Of a stretch of DNA of 64,000 nt, positions 35,851 through 47,119 are shown in pieces. The notes beneath the pieces are model-generated. The model did not search any database. It worked only from the letters and a program-made list of their open reading frames with translations, and was not told the DNA's origin. The number at the start of each line of letters is the position of its first letter. The stretch's first letter is position 1. Source of the stretch: Sipunculus nudus (Eukaryota > Annelida > Sipuncula > Golfingiida > Sipunculidae); the NCBI GenBank assembly GCA_026874595.1, contig CM049322.1:46621340-46685339 (forward strand), read 5' to 3'. Both the position numbers and the translations under genes were made by a program.

Positions 35851-36327
35851 ATAATAATATAAATTACCAATACCGATAGTAAAACTATTAGTTTATGTAG
35901 TATTGATAATTCAATATTTATCAATCAATATATCAGTGAAATTATAATTATTGATAATACCGTTTTTACCATTCTCGATGCATATTGAAGCCTGTGAAAT
36001 TGAGAAGAGTATACAAAGCTAAACCTTATACGACCGACAACGATCTGTTCTCAAACCAGTATACCTCTTATCATACATGACAGTTACAAGGTTTGAAAGA
36101 ACGCGGAAAAAAGCATCAGAGCCGTTTAATACCGGTCAAGGACTCGCGCCTATAAACCCAAAAGCGTCCACTGGTCTTGATATTTCAAGTTGCAATACCT
36201 CAAAATCCAAGCGGGCTCCTTCTCAGTCGCTGACCAGCGATCAGTACCCACACGTTCGTAAACACAGTACTCGGCACACTTGGGAACCCGTGAGTGTGTC
36301 ACATTAGGCCTGAGACCTAATTAATAA

Positions 36328-36408
36328 CTCAAGATCGTCGACGTACTTGTCTGGTCATTTCAAAGTGGCGTACCTGTTTATCATGATCAAAGTGTGGTCT
36401 CAAACACA
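36328..36408 (+). repeat. Long direct repeat, left of LINE fragment
   Basis: It matches 37151-37214 end to end (CTCAAGATCGTCGACGTACT... CAAAGTGTGGTCTCAAACAC) apart from an extra 18-19 bp here. Together they bracket the LINE fragment. Confidence 0.75.
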
Positions 36409-37150
36409 CTTTGAAGAAGTGGTCAGAAAACTAGGCAATAGCGCAGCAAGAATGCTCGAATATAATGTAGTACAGATGGCAGTTAAAAATTTTATCAGCA
36501 AGAATGGTACCTTTGTTTTCAAGCCGGAAGAAAATCAGTTCCGATTGTGTTTTCGAAGAAAGTTTCTGGCTAAATAAATATCCAAGTAGACGCCTAACAC
36601 CAGCGGACTGGTGTACAGCAAAGAAAATGTTGTAAACAGGTCAGGTTACAACCAATCCACTGGAAAATATTTTATAATATATTTCCCGCCAATGTGCTGC
36701 TACATTTAATAGGTGTAAAAGACTCTATTAAATGTAGTTTTTTTTATGACGAAACAGACCACACTGAACACTTTTTCTATTCATGTGAACAACTGAAACA
36801 CTTTTGGTCGGAAATAGAAAAAGAATTTGCGGTAAAAGTTGGCAAAAGTGTCAAATTATCGGAAGCTGACGTAATACTTGGATACAAATGTGAAGATAAT
36901 AGTGAGACCACACACCACAATCACATTATCCTCATAGCAAAAATGTGTATCAGTAAATTTAAATACGGCAATACAGGCAACTTGAAATTTTTCTACGAAG
37001 TAGAAACAAAGATTTGAAATTAAACTGTTATTGTACCACATGTAGTGTCCTACGGTCCTAGGTTCTAGCTGTCGGAACCAGATCAGATCTAATTTGTGAA
37101 AGGCAGGTTATTGGGCAAGGAACTGTGGGGTAAAAAACAACAACAAAAAA
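36409..37150 (+). mobile_element. L1/Tx1-type LINE 3' fragment (zinc-finger RVT tail)
   Basis: The frame through 36640-37017 encodes LQPIHWKIFYNIFPANVLL, then IKC, DHTEHFFYSCEQLKHFW and SEIEKEF, ending at 37017. The W-K-I-x-x-N...C...EHxFxxC...FW pattern is the region after the reverse transcriptase in L1/Tx1-like ORF2 proteins. An upstream frame to 36577 (LGNSAARMLEYNVVQ) may be the preceding linker, out of frame with it. The reverse transcriptase and endonuclease are absent, so this is a strongly 5'-truncated copy. Its A-rich end (AAAACAACAACAAAAAA) abuts the right direct repeat. Confidence 0.6.
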
Positions 37151-37214
37151 CTCAAGATCGTCGACGTGCTTGTCTACTTGTGTATCCAGACCAAAGTGTG
37201 GTCTCAAACAAACA
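37151..37214 (+). repeat. Long direct repeat, right of LINE fragment
   Basis: Partner of 36328-36408. It directly follows the A-rich LINE end, the position of a target-site duplication, but at over 60 bp it is longer than usual for L1. Confidence 0.75.
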
Positions 37215-38177
37215 GCCGGTAAGCAAAACTGCTAAGCTCCCGAACCAGAGGGGTGCTACACAGACTCAGTTTATTTATTTAAATGTGTATTTGTACACGT
37301 TTATTTCCTTGTACAGAATGCGGCCCAAATATATAGATGTTTCTGAGACACCGTAGATATAAGGTAGAAATTCAGTTAGAGGTTCAAAGCAATTTTATTT
37401 TAATAAACGACATCGTGTCATAAACCACAAAGGAAAATGTTTATAATAATTAAATTGAATACGTCAAAATACTTGATATAAGTGAGGAGAATATTTGAAC
37501 TAAGATTGTTCATTTGCCCGTCTATCAGTTATCAGACAATCGACGTCAATCGCTCAAATAAGGAATTCTATAACTAATATTGGCGGTTCTCTTAGTACTC
37601 CAATATACACTGTGTTGGTAAGCTTCTCAATATGCATCAAGCAATTAAGGCAGTTTTGCTCATACTAAATAGTTATCCTTCTTTAATTGCCCCGACATAT
37701 GCAAATAGTTATATCTGTCTCCTCGAAATACTCATCTGAATCACTTGAACATTTATTATTATCCGGGAGTAAATTTACTTACATTATTTCTCTGGAATAG
37801 TCGTTATATACAGGGAAATGCAAATAATAGCCTCAGGAACATGCACAGACGCAAACACAGGCATGCACTTGCGAGAGACAGACATATGAAAGAGGGATGC
37901 CGATGCCACATGGGGACAGACACGTAGACAAATAGACACGTACATAGCATATCATACATTCCGAAGCACAGGCTGATCATTGCTGTCATGCGTATAAACA
38001 CTTGGAAACGCAGTTATATGTTTACCAGTGAATGAACATCACGACACAGAGTGTAACTTTATAGAATACACAAACAAGCCGATGACAACCTACAGGCTTT
38101 GGAGTGTTCTTAAAAGTGTGTCTGTGACTGTGTGTGTGTGGGGGGGGGGGCACTTGGAGGGGGAGGGGGTTGTCGCC

Positions 38178-38243
<66 letters not shown>

Positions 38244-38840
38244 CACAGGCTTATTGAGAGGTTCAAAGAGTGCAGGGCGCATTCTGCAATTAAAGCAAAT
38301 TTAAGGACTCCGCAGCGGCCGAAATGGATCGGTGTGTGATGGGGTATCCCCCTCACTCAGTTTGAAAAAAAATTGAAAGAAAAATATAGAATTTGCATTT
38401 TCAATGCAGAAATCTCACCAAATTCCCTACTCTTAATTAGTAACTACACGAAGAAATGCCAAATATTGAATATTTAATATACATAATCAAGTGCATGTCC
38501 TCATTTCGATTTTACTCAAAACAATAGGCGTGCATAATATGAAGCACGAAACAAATAGAGGCCTACTGAGAGGCAAAGGATATACTATTTACAAAATCAC
38601 TTGTAGTTTGAGTTGTTATAATAAAAGTTAAATTTCCATGAACAATTAATTTACAGAAAACTAACTTTACTGAAGTCATATATAATTACACATTGAGTAA
38701 TACAAAATAAAATTTTATATTCAAAAGTAGACCTCTCTATCAGGTTATTAGATTAAATATAACGCATACAAGTATATTTCAAATCGTTTTCATTCAAATG
38801 AGTTGCATTACACTTAGTTCTCTTATCTTTTACAATTACA
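37215..38840. other. Non-coding, CA-rich block and microsatellite
   Basis: Contains an ACACA/AGACA-rich block (37830-38000), a G-rich run (38139-38170) and (AT)n (38179-38240). No exon recognised. Confidence 0.5.
38179..38240. repeat. (AT)n microsatellite
   Basis: Pure AT repeat of 62 bp. Confidence 0.95.
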
Positions 38841-38849
38841 CGAAATGTA

Positions 38850-40312
38850 ATGACTAATAAAACTACACACTCATTTAAAACTACAAACCGTAAGTATAAA
38901 TCAATTGACCTTGCATCTTTTTGTTTTGATATCTCTTTCTCATTTCTTGGACAGCTACCATTTCAAGATTCCCCTGACAATCTCGGAAAATGCTATGATG
39001 ATGTGTGGAGAGACCTGATAGATACACATGCTCCTCGAAAGGAGCGTCAGATCATTCTGCACTTTCGGTCTCCATGGTACACTGCCTTTCTTGCGGCGGT
39101 TAAGCGCCAACGACGAAAGCTCAAAAGGAGATAATCCAGGCGTTAATTCAGGCTGACTTTGGACCCTCAAAACTATCGCGATCATTGCTGAGAGAATAAA
39201 CTCGTGAGCGAAGAAGAGATTATTTTTTTTCAAAGTACAGGAGTGTGGTTAAGACCAAGGTGCTGAGCATAAACTGGCCAAGAAATTAATGGGTAAATTC
39301 CCATCGGCAAAGCTGATGATGTCAGTACCTCCAATTTTAATTGTTTCTTTTCTGACAAAATGGAAAAAAATCACAGTAAACTTCTGACGTCACGCTCTTT
39401 ATGCTACACTTTCTTTCCGCCAGTAACCGCCAAAAAATATGAATAGGCTTCTTGAGGTTTGCCAGTAGTTTTGGTTCTTTCAGACTTGTCTGCACACTTT
39501 GAGGCACTGGACCAACGCATCCTCCTAGACAGGTTAAAGCATGTGTGCGGCCTCAAGTCGGAGGCTATTGAGTGGTTTGAGTCTTACCTTACTGGCCGCT
39601 ACCAGGCTCGTCAAATAAATGATGCTGTGTCTAATGAGAAATCCCTGCCATATGGCGTCCCTCAGACAATATCTTTCTACCGAGGCTAAAATACACTCGT
39701 ACATGGGTCAGTGCTTTCTCGCATTGATTATGGTAATTCCCTTTCTGCAACGCTACTGACTACTTGCTTTTAAACCTCCAACGTGTACAGAATTCTTCGG
39801 CGCGAATCATAACCAAAACACAAAGATGTAACCACTTAATTCCAGTACTGATTTCGCTTCACAGGCTACCTGTCAGGCAGCGTATTGATTTCAAAGTACT
39901 TTTACTTGTTTTCAAAGCCTTGAAAAATGTGGCACCGGGATACATTTGAGACCTATTACCGCTCAGAACTGTATCCAGGACACTTAGGGGTTCTACTGCA
40001 CATTTTTAACACATCTGTTTGTAGGACTATGACTTATGGTGAAAAGTATTTTAGTTGTTATGCCCCGAAACTCTGAAACAGTTTACCTGACAACATCAGG
40101 AATGCTGGCTCTATTCCCACTTTTAAGAAACAAGTCAAGACATTTCTTTTAAACAGGCTTTTTTATCTTTAGTGTAGCGTTATTTTTGGCTCATTTTATA
40201 TTTTTTAACCCTGTGTGTTGGCAACCTTTAAATGTTTTCATATATTTTATGTAAAGCGCTCGAGAGCTAATTATTTTTAGATTAGGGCGCTATGCAAATG
40301 TTGTATAATAAT
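38850..40312 (+). mobile_element. Collapsed CR1/L2-type LINE
   Basis: Three collinear pieces of one non-LTR ORF2 can be read. At 38955-39135 the linker before the reverse transcriptase reads LIDTHAPRKERQI then PWYTAFLAAVKRQRRKL. At 39459-39670 an RT core reads DLSAHFEALDQRILLDRLKH with the YGVPQ motif. At 39764-39949 the C-terminal tail reads LQRVQNSSARII then LHRLPVRQRIDFKVLLL. Stops, frameshifts and a deletion of most of the RT palm, including the FADD-type motif, separate them. The 3' end GTAAAGCGCTCGAG...GGGCGCTATGCAAATGTT followed by (ATA)n is the CR1/L2 signature. It is inactive. Confidence 0.85.
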
Positions 40313-41010
40313 AATAATAACAATAAAGATACACAGTTGTTTTCAAGTTGGAAATGTAGACTGAAAAGAAATACAACGGATTTTCCATTCAAATTGATGT
40401 TATTTACGCCATATCACAAAAAAGGCCACACTGACCTCCTACCTTAGGCGAAACAGTTATTATCTCAGTAGATAAGGAAAACATAAATAAAGACATACAT
40501 TCTTTACGTCATCACACATAAACAGATGAGCACACACTATGGTCTGGTAGATACAGATCTATGCTTCCTATTCAATGTGTTCGCCACAAAATTTAAAATT
40601 CCCTATTCTCTCAACCACATTGAAAACACACTTGGACGCACATATTTACTGCATACACATATATACATACCCCATCATATAATCAAATGTACACCTATAT
40701 ATACTGCATAAAATGTATCTTTTGATACACCCATCACCAACACACAACGGAACATGGACAACGGAAACATCCAGACACACACTGTCATACACCGACAGAC
40801 AAAGGTGTGCACAGGAAGACACACTGTCACCAACACATACCAACTTATCCTGGCACACTAACAGACATATATACAAATGTACATATGCTCTAAAGAAAGA
40901 GGGGAAATGCAAATTATCGATTGTGTTTATATACTCGACAAAGTACCATAATGATAAACTTGTGTATAAATAGTAAGTTATCTGATGCGGGTCTCCCCCG
41001 ATTAATAATC
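40313..41010. other. Non-coding, CA-rich block
   Basis: Degenerate ACACA/GACACA-rich sequence at 40640-40880. Frames on both strands over it are low-complexity artefacts. Confidence 0.5.
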
Positions 41011-41014
41011 CTAT

Positions 41015-41310
41015 CCTAGTTTGCACGTACTTCCCTGTAACGGCATGGTTTTAATTATATCTTTCGCATCAGATCATGATCCCCCTTAAGCCAAACAGGA
41101 GCTCATTGTTGTTGTGCTCAGCAGATTTTGACGTTATCGTATATTGATGTTATTCTCGTTTAAAGCGAGGTTACAGCAAATCGTATCAGGGGTGTTTTCG
41201 CTAGAAAGCCTACTTACAGTTTCTTTTCATACAAAACATACAGTATTATTTGCGCTCTGCGGTTAGACTCACAATATCAGTGGTAACATCTGTAGTCGTG
41301 TCACAGGTCA
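41015..41310 (+). repeat. Dispersed duplication D, copy 1
   Basis: Matches 59090-59640 in the same orientation: TTCCCTGTAACGGCATGGTT, TTGTTGTTGTGCT, GCGAGGTTACAGCA, TCTTTTCATACAAAACATACAG, then GGTTAGACTCAC. This copy is continuous where copy 2 holds an insertion of about 215 bp. Confidence 0.85.
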
Positions 41311-41344
41311 TAGGACATATGCATATTCAAAGGCATCTGAAGGA

Positions 41345-43560
41345 CACGTGGCTGTATTTCCCCCTATATAACATCAGCAAAATACATGAGGTTTTTTAAT
41401 AATTTTCAAAATAAATTATGATATCAAATCTTGTTTTTACCTAGGAATTTGTTGTTCCTACAGTCAAACAAGGCCAAGAAAATCAGGGCTTGTAATTCTC
41501 GTTCCCCCCCCCCCCCCCATCCTGGTCCTAATGCAGTGAAGGTAAAATTACCCCTCCAAACAGTTCCTAATAGCCATTTGGAAAACCTGTCTTTAATAGG
41601 CGTCATATTTTAAAATATTTTGACTGATAAAATTAATTATGTGTGAGATTATGCTCAACATACATAAATATCAAACAATAGGTTTCTTTTAAGGCCTCTT
41701 GTTGTGGCGGCTAGAGCCAACTGAAGCAGTCCAAACCATTCACTACTCTTCTTCAGGTCATGTAAACAAATAGGTTCACGTGACCAGTAGCAGGGAGGGT
41801 AAAAAACATTGATTAAATCTCTGGTCCCACTGACCGCCCTTTTTTTATTTTGACACGATTGTCTCTTCCGAGCGTCTGTATTTCGGCAGTAGAAACAAAA
41901 TCTAATGTATGGGTTCCCATGAAATCCGGACAACAAAGACGGGAAACGTCTGACAAGTCATGCAGACTGCCCGAAATTCTTTGGGTTGCCTGGGGTGAAT
42001 TTAAACAGGGAGCCAAGATTATGCAGAAGCGGAGCCAGGGGATTGGTTTTGTGGAATCGGAACCCCACCCCCCGCCCTCCCCCTTTCTGCAGCAGCTATA
42101 TTTTTTTCAGGATTTAAGTCCAATACATTTGCCGCCTGATCCCCCCACCCGGTTTTAGATTTTGTCATTAGTCCTCCAGGGTAGGACCCTCCTTTTTTTC
42201 CAAATTCTGGACCCACCCATGTTGGCCAGGGGGGGGGGGGTTATACAAACCGTGCAGGTGACCTCCAAAATACTTCCCCTCCCGACGACCTCAATTTTAC
42301 TGGTTCCCCAAATATCGGCATGTGTTAACCACGCCCACTGGTATGTTCCTACTATAAAAGCATTGAATGTACTATATATTTTGGTTTAAAAAATGGCTTC
42401 AGGTACCGGTTAATGTTACCCTTTAATGATTTTCAGATATTTGAATGAAACAAATTATTCCAGCATACAAGTCATAGTGGCAGATCCAGTGGCGGGCCCC
42501 GTCGAGTGTTATATCCCTCATTTTATCTATTTCGATTCCCAGTTATTCGTAATTAATTTATACGTCATCCGTGGTAATTCCAATGCGATCCAGTTAAAAC
42601 TGCATAGAATGCATTCATAACTATCCGGTTCCGCACCGGCACTCACATGACTGTCCGCGAAAATCAGTCATGCACCGACTCACGCCGGAAGCGGAAGTCG
42701 GGTGCGGACGGGATCTCTTCCATGACGTCATATTATTTGGGATGTTCTGAAAGGCGTTACGTCTTCCCATTGGTAAAAAATCCAAAAAGCAGATTTACAA
42801 AAAAAAAAGATTAATAGAATTCTCGTATGAGAATTTAATGCTTGACATTTCCGCTCACAAAACCTTTAATTGTTAATTGTTATATTTAAGGCAATGTTAG
42901 AACGATATAATGTAAAATAATATCAGTAATCACTTTAATTTGAAAGGAAGCGATGGGTAATAAAAACTGCCGATGTTATATAAATGTCTATCCCAATAAC
43001 ATATAGGCATTAAAAATAAAGATAAATTTGCTAGTAAGTCTACAAAATTACATATATATTACACATAGTATATATTACACACAGTTAAATCACCATAATT
43101 AGTTTGTATGGAGGATAATGTCAACTTGCAAAAACGGGGTTTTCATGGGAGATTCCGGTCATAGAGATACGAAAGTAAAATTAGTCAATTTAGTTCAAAA
43201 CTTTAATTTCAGGATTTTTTTAAAGAATGAAATAAGTTCATTGGATAAAGAACATTTATTTAAAATTGCATGATACCTTTTTAACATCATCGTTAGTAAT
43301 CATCATAATTCAACATACACTTATTTAAAAGCCAAGCCGATGCGCTGGAGATAACGCTTTTAATATTGAACATATACAATATATGAGATGAGCAAAAATA
43401 TATCTTTTGAAGACAAAGCGAAAAGGAAGTGGTGGTCAAAGCGGAACCGCCTTAAATATCTCAGAAACAGTATCTGGAATCGAAGTAAACAGACAGCTAC
43501 TGCACTTGATCCAGACGTATACTGATAATATATTAAGTTCCGTTGAAAAATAGTATTCCA
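41345..43560. other. Non-coding with C/G homopolymers
   Basis: C-run at 41506-41518, CCCC-rich stretch at 42060-42160 and G-run at 42230-42240. The phrase GCGGAGCCAGGGG (42028) and the CCAGGGTAGGACCCTCC segment look like pieces of short elements of the CAGGGGCGTAGCC type. No exon recognised; frames on both strands are short. Confidence 0.4.
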
Positions 43561-43564
43561 TTGG

Positions 43565-43566
<2 letters not shown>

Positions 43567-43618
<52 letters not shown>
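43567..43618. repeat. (AT)n microsatellite
   Basis: Pure AT repeat adjoining a possible minus-strand SINE. Confidence 0.95.
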
Positions 43619-43621
<3 letters not shown>

Positions 43622-43765
43622 TATATGAAAATGGAATACAAAGAAAAGTCGGTTCACTGACGGTGGGAAAGGAACCCGAGATCATCCGATTTCCGGACGG
43701 TGGCCTCATCAGTTGGCTACGCCTGATTCCCTTCCTCTCTGTGTATTTGGACACTTTTATAGGAA
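43619..43765 (-). mobile_element. Possible tRNA-derived SINE with (AT)n tail
   Basis: On the minus strand AGCCAACTGATGAGGCCACC, then GTCCGGAAATCGGATGATC and GGGTTCCTTTCC, resembles a tRNA D arm, anticodon arm and B box. The copy runs into the (AT)n at 43567-43618 as if that were its tail. Confidence 0.4.
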
Positions 43766-43956
43766 CCAGCGAACAACCACTATTGTAACGTTATAGTCTC
43801 ACCCACTTCATGTGCCGGCACGGTGACTTTGCATGCTGCAGGGAGGAGTAATGGCCTAATATGGTGTGCTGCATACATGATATATATGGACGTATAATTA
43901 GCCATGCTGGTTCATTGTTTATGAACCAGCATGGGTATTCATACATCTATATCTAT

Positions 43957-43959
<3 letters not shown>

Positions 43960-44001
<42 letters not shown>
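43960..44001. repeat. (AT)n microsatellite
   Basis: Pure AT repeat; one of four within 750 bp. Confidence 0.9.
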
Positions 44002-44005
<4 letters not shown>

Positions 44006-44084
44006 AATTATCTATAAACTCTCCCATGTGGAAGAGCACTTTAACCGCGATATACATGTATTAAATTCATGTTATGTGAGCAAT

Positions 44085-44088
<4 letters not shown>

Positions 44089-44137
<49 letters not shown>
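44089..44137. repeat. (AT)n microsatellite
   Basis: Pure AT repeat. Confidence 0.9.
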
Positions 44138-44143
<6 letters not shown>

Positions 44144-44271
44144 AAAATGGGACTGCAGGGTGTAAGACGCAGACTTCGATGTGAAAACCCAAGCTACTCG
44201 GTGCCGGACTTGATTTCTACAACACAACATCATATATATATATGTATATATAAATTAATTAATATATATAA

Positions 44272-44275
<4 letters not shown>

Positions 44276-44306
<31 letters not shown>
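44276..44306. repeat. (AT)n microsatellite
   Basis: AT repeat followed by a GTGTGTGCGTG run. Confidence 0.9.
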
Positions 44307-44308
<2 letters not shown>

Positions 44309-44309
44309 T

Positions 44310-45320
44310 GTGTGTGCGTGCTTGTTTGTAAAAGTTATAATATTTTATGTACCAAGGGTGACATGCGAGGGTGCGGAAGGAATGAACGCGAGAAGGGGTG
44401 AACAGAGACGACGGATGGTGGACGAGGGATGACGGAAGTGGGTTTGGGTGCAGAAAGAAAAAAATTAGGTGTGAACGCAGTCTTCATTTACAAACACACA
44501 ACCTGTGCTCTGTTGAGTCCAATGCACTGCCAAGACCACAGAAGCCGGTAAAATGTAAAGTTTAACATGCGACTTGAAAATATTATTTATATATTTATAT
44601 TATTTGCAAGTTTTAAACGTAAATGCACACTTTTACCATGCGGATATGTTACAAATGGTTGATTGTTTGGACTCTCTTTCAATGTGCGATTTTGAAGCAA
44701 TATAAATATTACAACCGGCCTCAGGTGAACCACCGCCCGATTAAGTTTGACTACGTTATACAAAGACTGTATTAGGAGGACTGTAGTTTAGGGACAGATT
44801 AACTTTTATTTTTTTGTGAAAGGTGCCTAAAAGTACCCTCTTAAAATTGCATCTTATATTTCTCCATGTTGAAAGTTGACACCCCTAAAATACCCTTAAC
44901 CGTTTATCTTAATTAACTTTCCAAATAAACATGGCTTAAGATTTTATTCGTTAAGGTGAAATAAAAAAAATACTTTTCATATCGACCGATATAAATATAT
45001 AACGTAGCCCCCCCCCCCCCCCCCGTTCTGGATTTTCAGGATTCGCCACTGTATGCTAGCTACATTATCTATTAAAGGCTTCAAATGGATGAAAGACGAA
45101 AATAAAATGAACAGGCATTTTAGAAAGTTTCAAATACACATGGTGAACAGGAAAAGAGTTCTGCACCAACAATGGTTAAAGTGTCTTTTTAAATTTAAAA
45201 TATATAAGACTAAAATAATCAAAAATACATCCCTTTTCGTAAATCATAGGAACTTTATATACCAGATTGGAGAGAATACTTTTATATATAACATATAATC
45301 ATGTAAATTAGACCCCGCGC
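44310..45320. other. Non-coding with 18-C run
   Basis: A C homopolymer at 45007-45024 is followed by GTTCTGG...GATTCGCCACTG, an inverted CAGTGGCGAATCC, another homopolymer-bearing short-element end. The 81-codon frame at 45053-45298 is Lys/Phe/Ile-rich with no recognised domain. Confidence 0.4.
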
Positions 45321-45325
45321 AGCAG

Positions 45326-45490
45326 TTGAGGTATTTTCAACACAGCCAATTCCGATATCTGACGTCTATTAATGCTGGCCCTTACATTATAAAAGTAGAC
45401 CCTGATACTGATATTTTTATTTATTTTAACAAAGCAAAAGGTGCGGAAGGAACCACACTTCAACCAGTTTTGTTGGAAATGTTAAATTAT
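45326..45490 (+). CDS. Possible isolated exon, unknown function
   Basis: An open frame encodes INAGPYIIKVDPDTDIFIYF, then NKAKGAEGTTLQPVLLEMLNY, and meets a consensus GTAAGT donor at 45491. A weak acceptor (CACAG, to 45345) lies inside. The FIYFNKAKG...LLEMLNYV pattern loosely recalls the end of Rpn/PD-(D/E)XK-type transposases (FLNTKG...ELxxFLxYV), but the catalytic part is not visible and I would not assign it. No partner exons found. Confidence 0.22.
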
Positions 45491-45509
45491 GTAAGTAAAA
45501 TTATGTGAT

Positions 45510-46945
45510 TAAAGTATGCGCAAAAACAATGTTAGCTAAATTAATTTCCTTGAAAATGATCTCTTGATGCTTGTTAGTGTACAAAGGAAATTTAAATGTA
45601 TGTGGTAATCCCCGTTCTTTGAACTAATTAGTTTCCCTCATTAAGTTACATGATTAACACACACATATGTCACACACGTATAACCTACACATGTGTATAT
45701 GTATGATCAATAATAAATCTCTTATGAAAAGTGAAAATCTAGAGTGATATGTAATACAGTAATGTAATTGATTATATAAAGTAGAAAACATAGATCGTAG
45801 AAAATAAATTTTAGTCCCGACATAAGTCATGATGGGTTTATTCTAATGAAGTTAAAATAAAAAACATGGACTTTCTTGCATGGGGAAGAGAAGTACCACT
45901 GTCACATTTTATGGCACCTTGAGCTTGCTCAGTGCAGTAGAAGCTTGTCGTTTGGCGACATTTCTCAGGCGCAGTGTTAAAAAAAAAGCGGACCGCTTAG
46001 GACAATCTCTACAGTTCTCTTACATCGTGAACTATAACGGGGAAACTATATTTGTTTCTGCCAATAGAAATTCTTAGATGCTTTGCAATTACATGTGATG
46101 TTTCGTTAAATTATGAAACAAAAGTTGGGGGTCCATGTGCTTGTTTTTAGATCTTTTTTAAAGTTGAAAATGGACACTCGAGGAAGATTTGTTTATGGAA
46201 ACCAAGAGTTACACATTTAAGGAAATTGATCAATAGATTTTCATAATATTCTACATAAACATGCATATTGAATAATTATCCAGGAAAAAGACCAATAGGT
46301 CCACTGGCGTTCTTTTGGCTGCACTTGAAAGCACTCTTATGATATCTATTTGAAAATTACAAAGAAAAAAATGTATGGTTTGTTATAAATTATATACGTA
46401 AAGCTATTTCCCTGAAAGTTCCTACAGTGATAATACATTCTTGTTACTTTTCTCAAATGAAGTTTTTTAAGAGATTACGTGGTGCCTAGCTTAAACCTTA
46501 TATAGACAGCGTGATGTATAACCCCATGACTATATTATTCAATCAGATTGTTGTAATTTGCTTTTATCAGTAAACGGCGCCAGTAAAGTGTCCCCCTTTT
46601 GCCAAGAATAACGCCTAAGAAATTGGTTATTACAGTTTCACTAAGTATAAGCTAAAAACGTTTTGGATTAAAAATTATTTGATAAGACCAGATAGCATTT
46701 CATGTATTTGCTCAGGAGAGTGTCAGAATGTCATAACTGTCGTGAAGGTTAAATCATATGTTACAGTCCAGACCATCCGGAATGTAATGTATTTATCAGA
46801 AAGGAAGAACATGTAATCCCATGTTGATCTACCTAAGCAAGGGCCACATAGAGGCACGTTAGGCCAATAATATATAAAAATAGCTAAGTGATTCGGTTCT
46901 AAATAATACTTTCGATAGAACCGGAAATAAGAATATTCACATGAA
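45510..46945. other. Non-coding, nothing recognised
   Basis: AT-rich with scattered short frames. The 65-codon frame at 45880-46077 has no domain or splice context. Confidence 0.45.
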
Positions 46946-46989
46946 ATCACCATGTGCATATATATTGTAAAAAACATAAATATATGTTT

Positions 46990-47064
46990 ACACACACACA
47001 CACACACATATATATATATGTGTGTGTCAGAGAGAGAGAAAGAGAGAGAGACAGACAGACAGAT

Positions 47065-47113
<49 letters not shown>
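46990..47113. repeat. Compound (CA)(TA)(GT)(GA) microsatellite
   Basis: Consecutive CA, TA, GT and long GA tracts, with GACA interruptions. Arg/Glu and Leu/Ser frames on the two strands are artefacts of it. Confidence 0.95.
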
Positions 47114-47116
<3 letters not shown>

Positions 47117-47119
47117 GGG

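Larger units (their letters stand above)
25485..35860 (+). repeat. Segmental duplication, copy B
   Basis: This is the partner of 15470-23290 in the same orientation, about 10.0 kb downstream at its start and about 12.5 kb at its end. The drift is due to extra DNA in this copy. The main additions are 28140-29840 (no match in copy A), a SINE at about 31141-31490, and a block at about 31990-33390 that includes two SINEs. An hAT-like MITE at 34583-34991 is also confined to this copy. Confidence 0.85.

Noticed and set aside
38022-38339. Frames of Ile-Tyr repeats, on both strands
   Set aside because: Translation of an (AT)n microsatellite; the same artefact appears at every long AT tract in the window.
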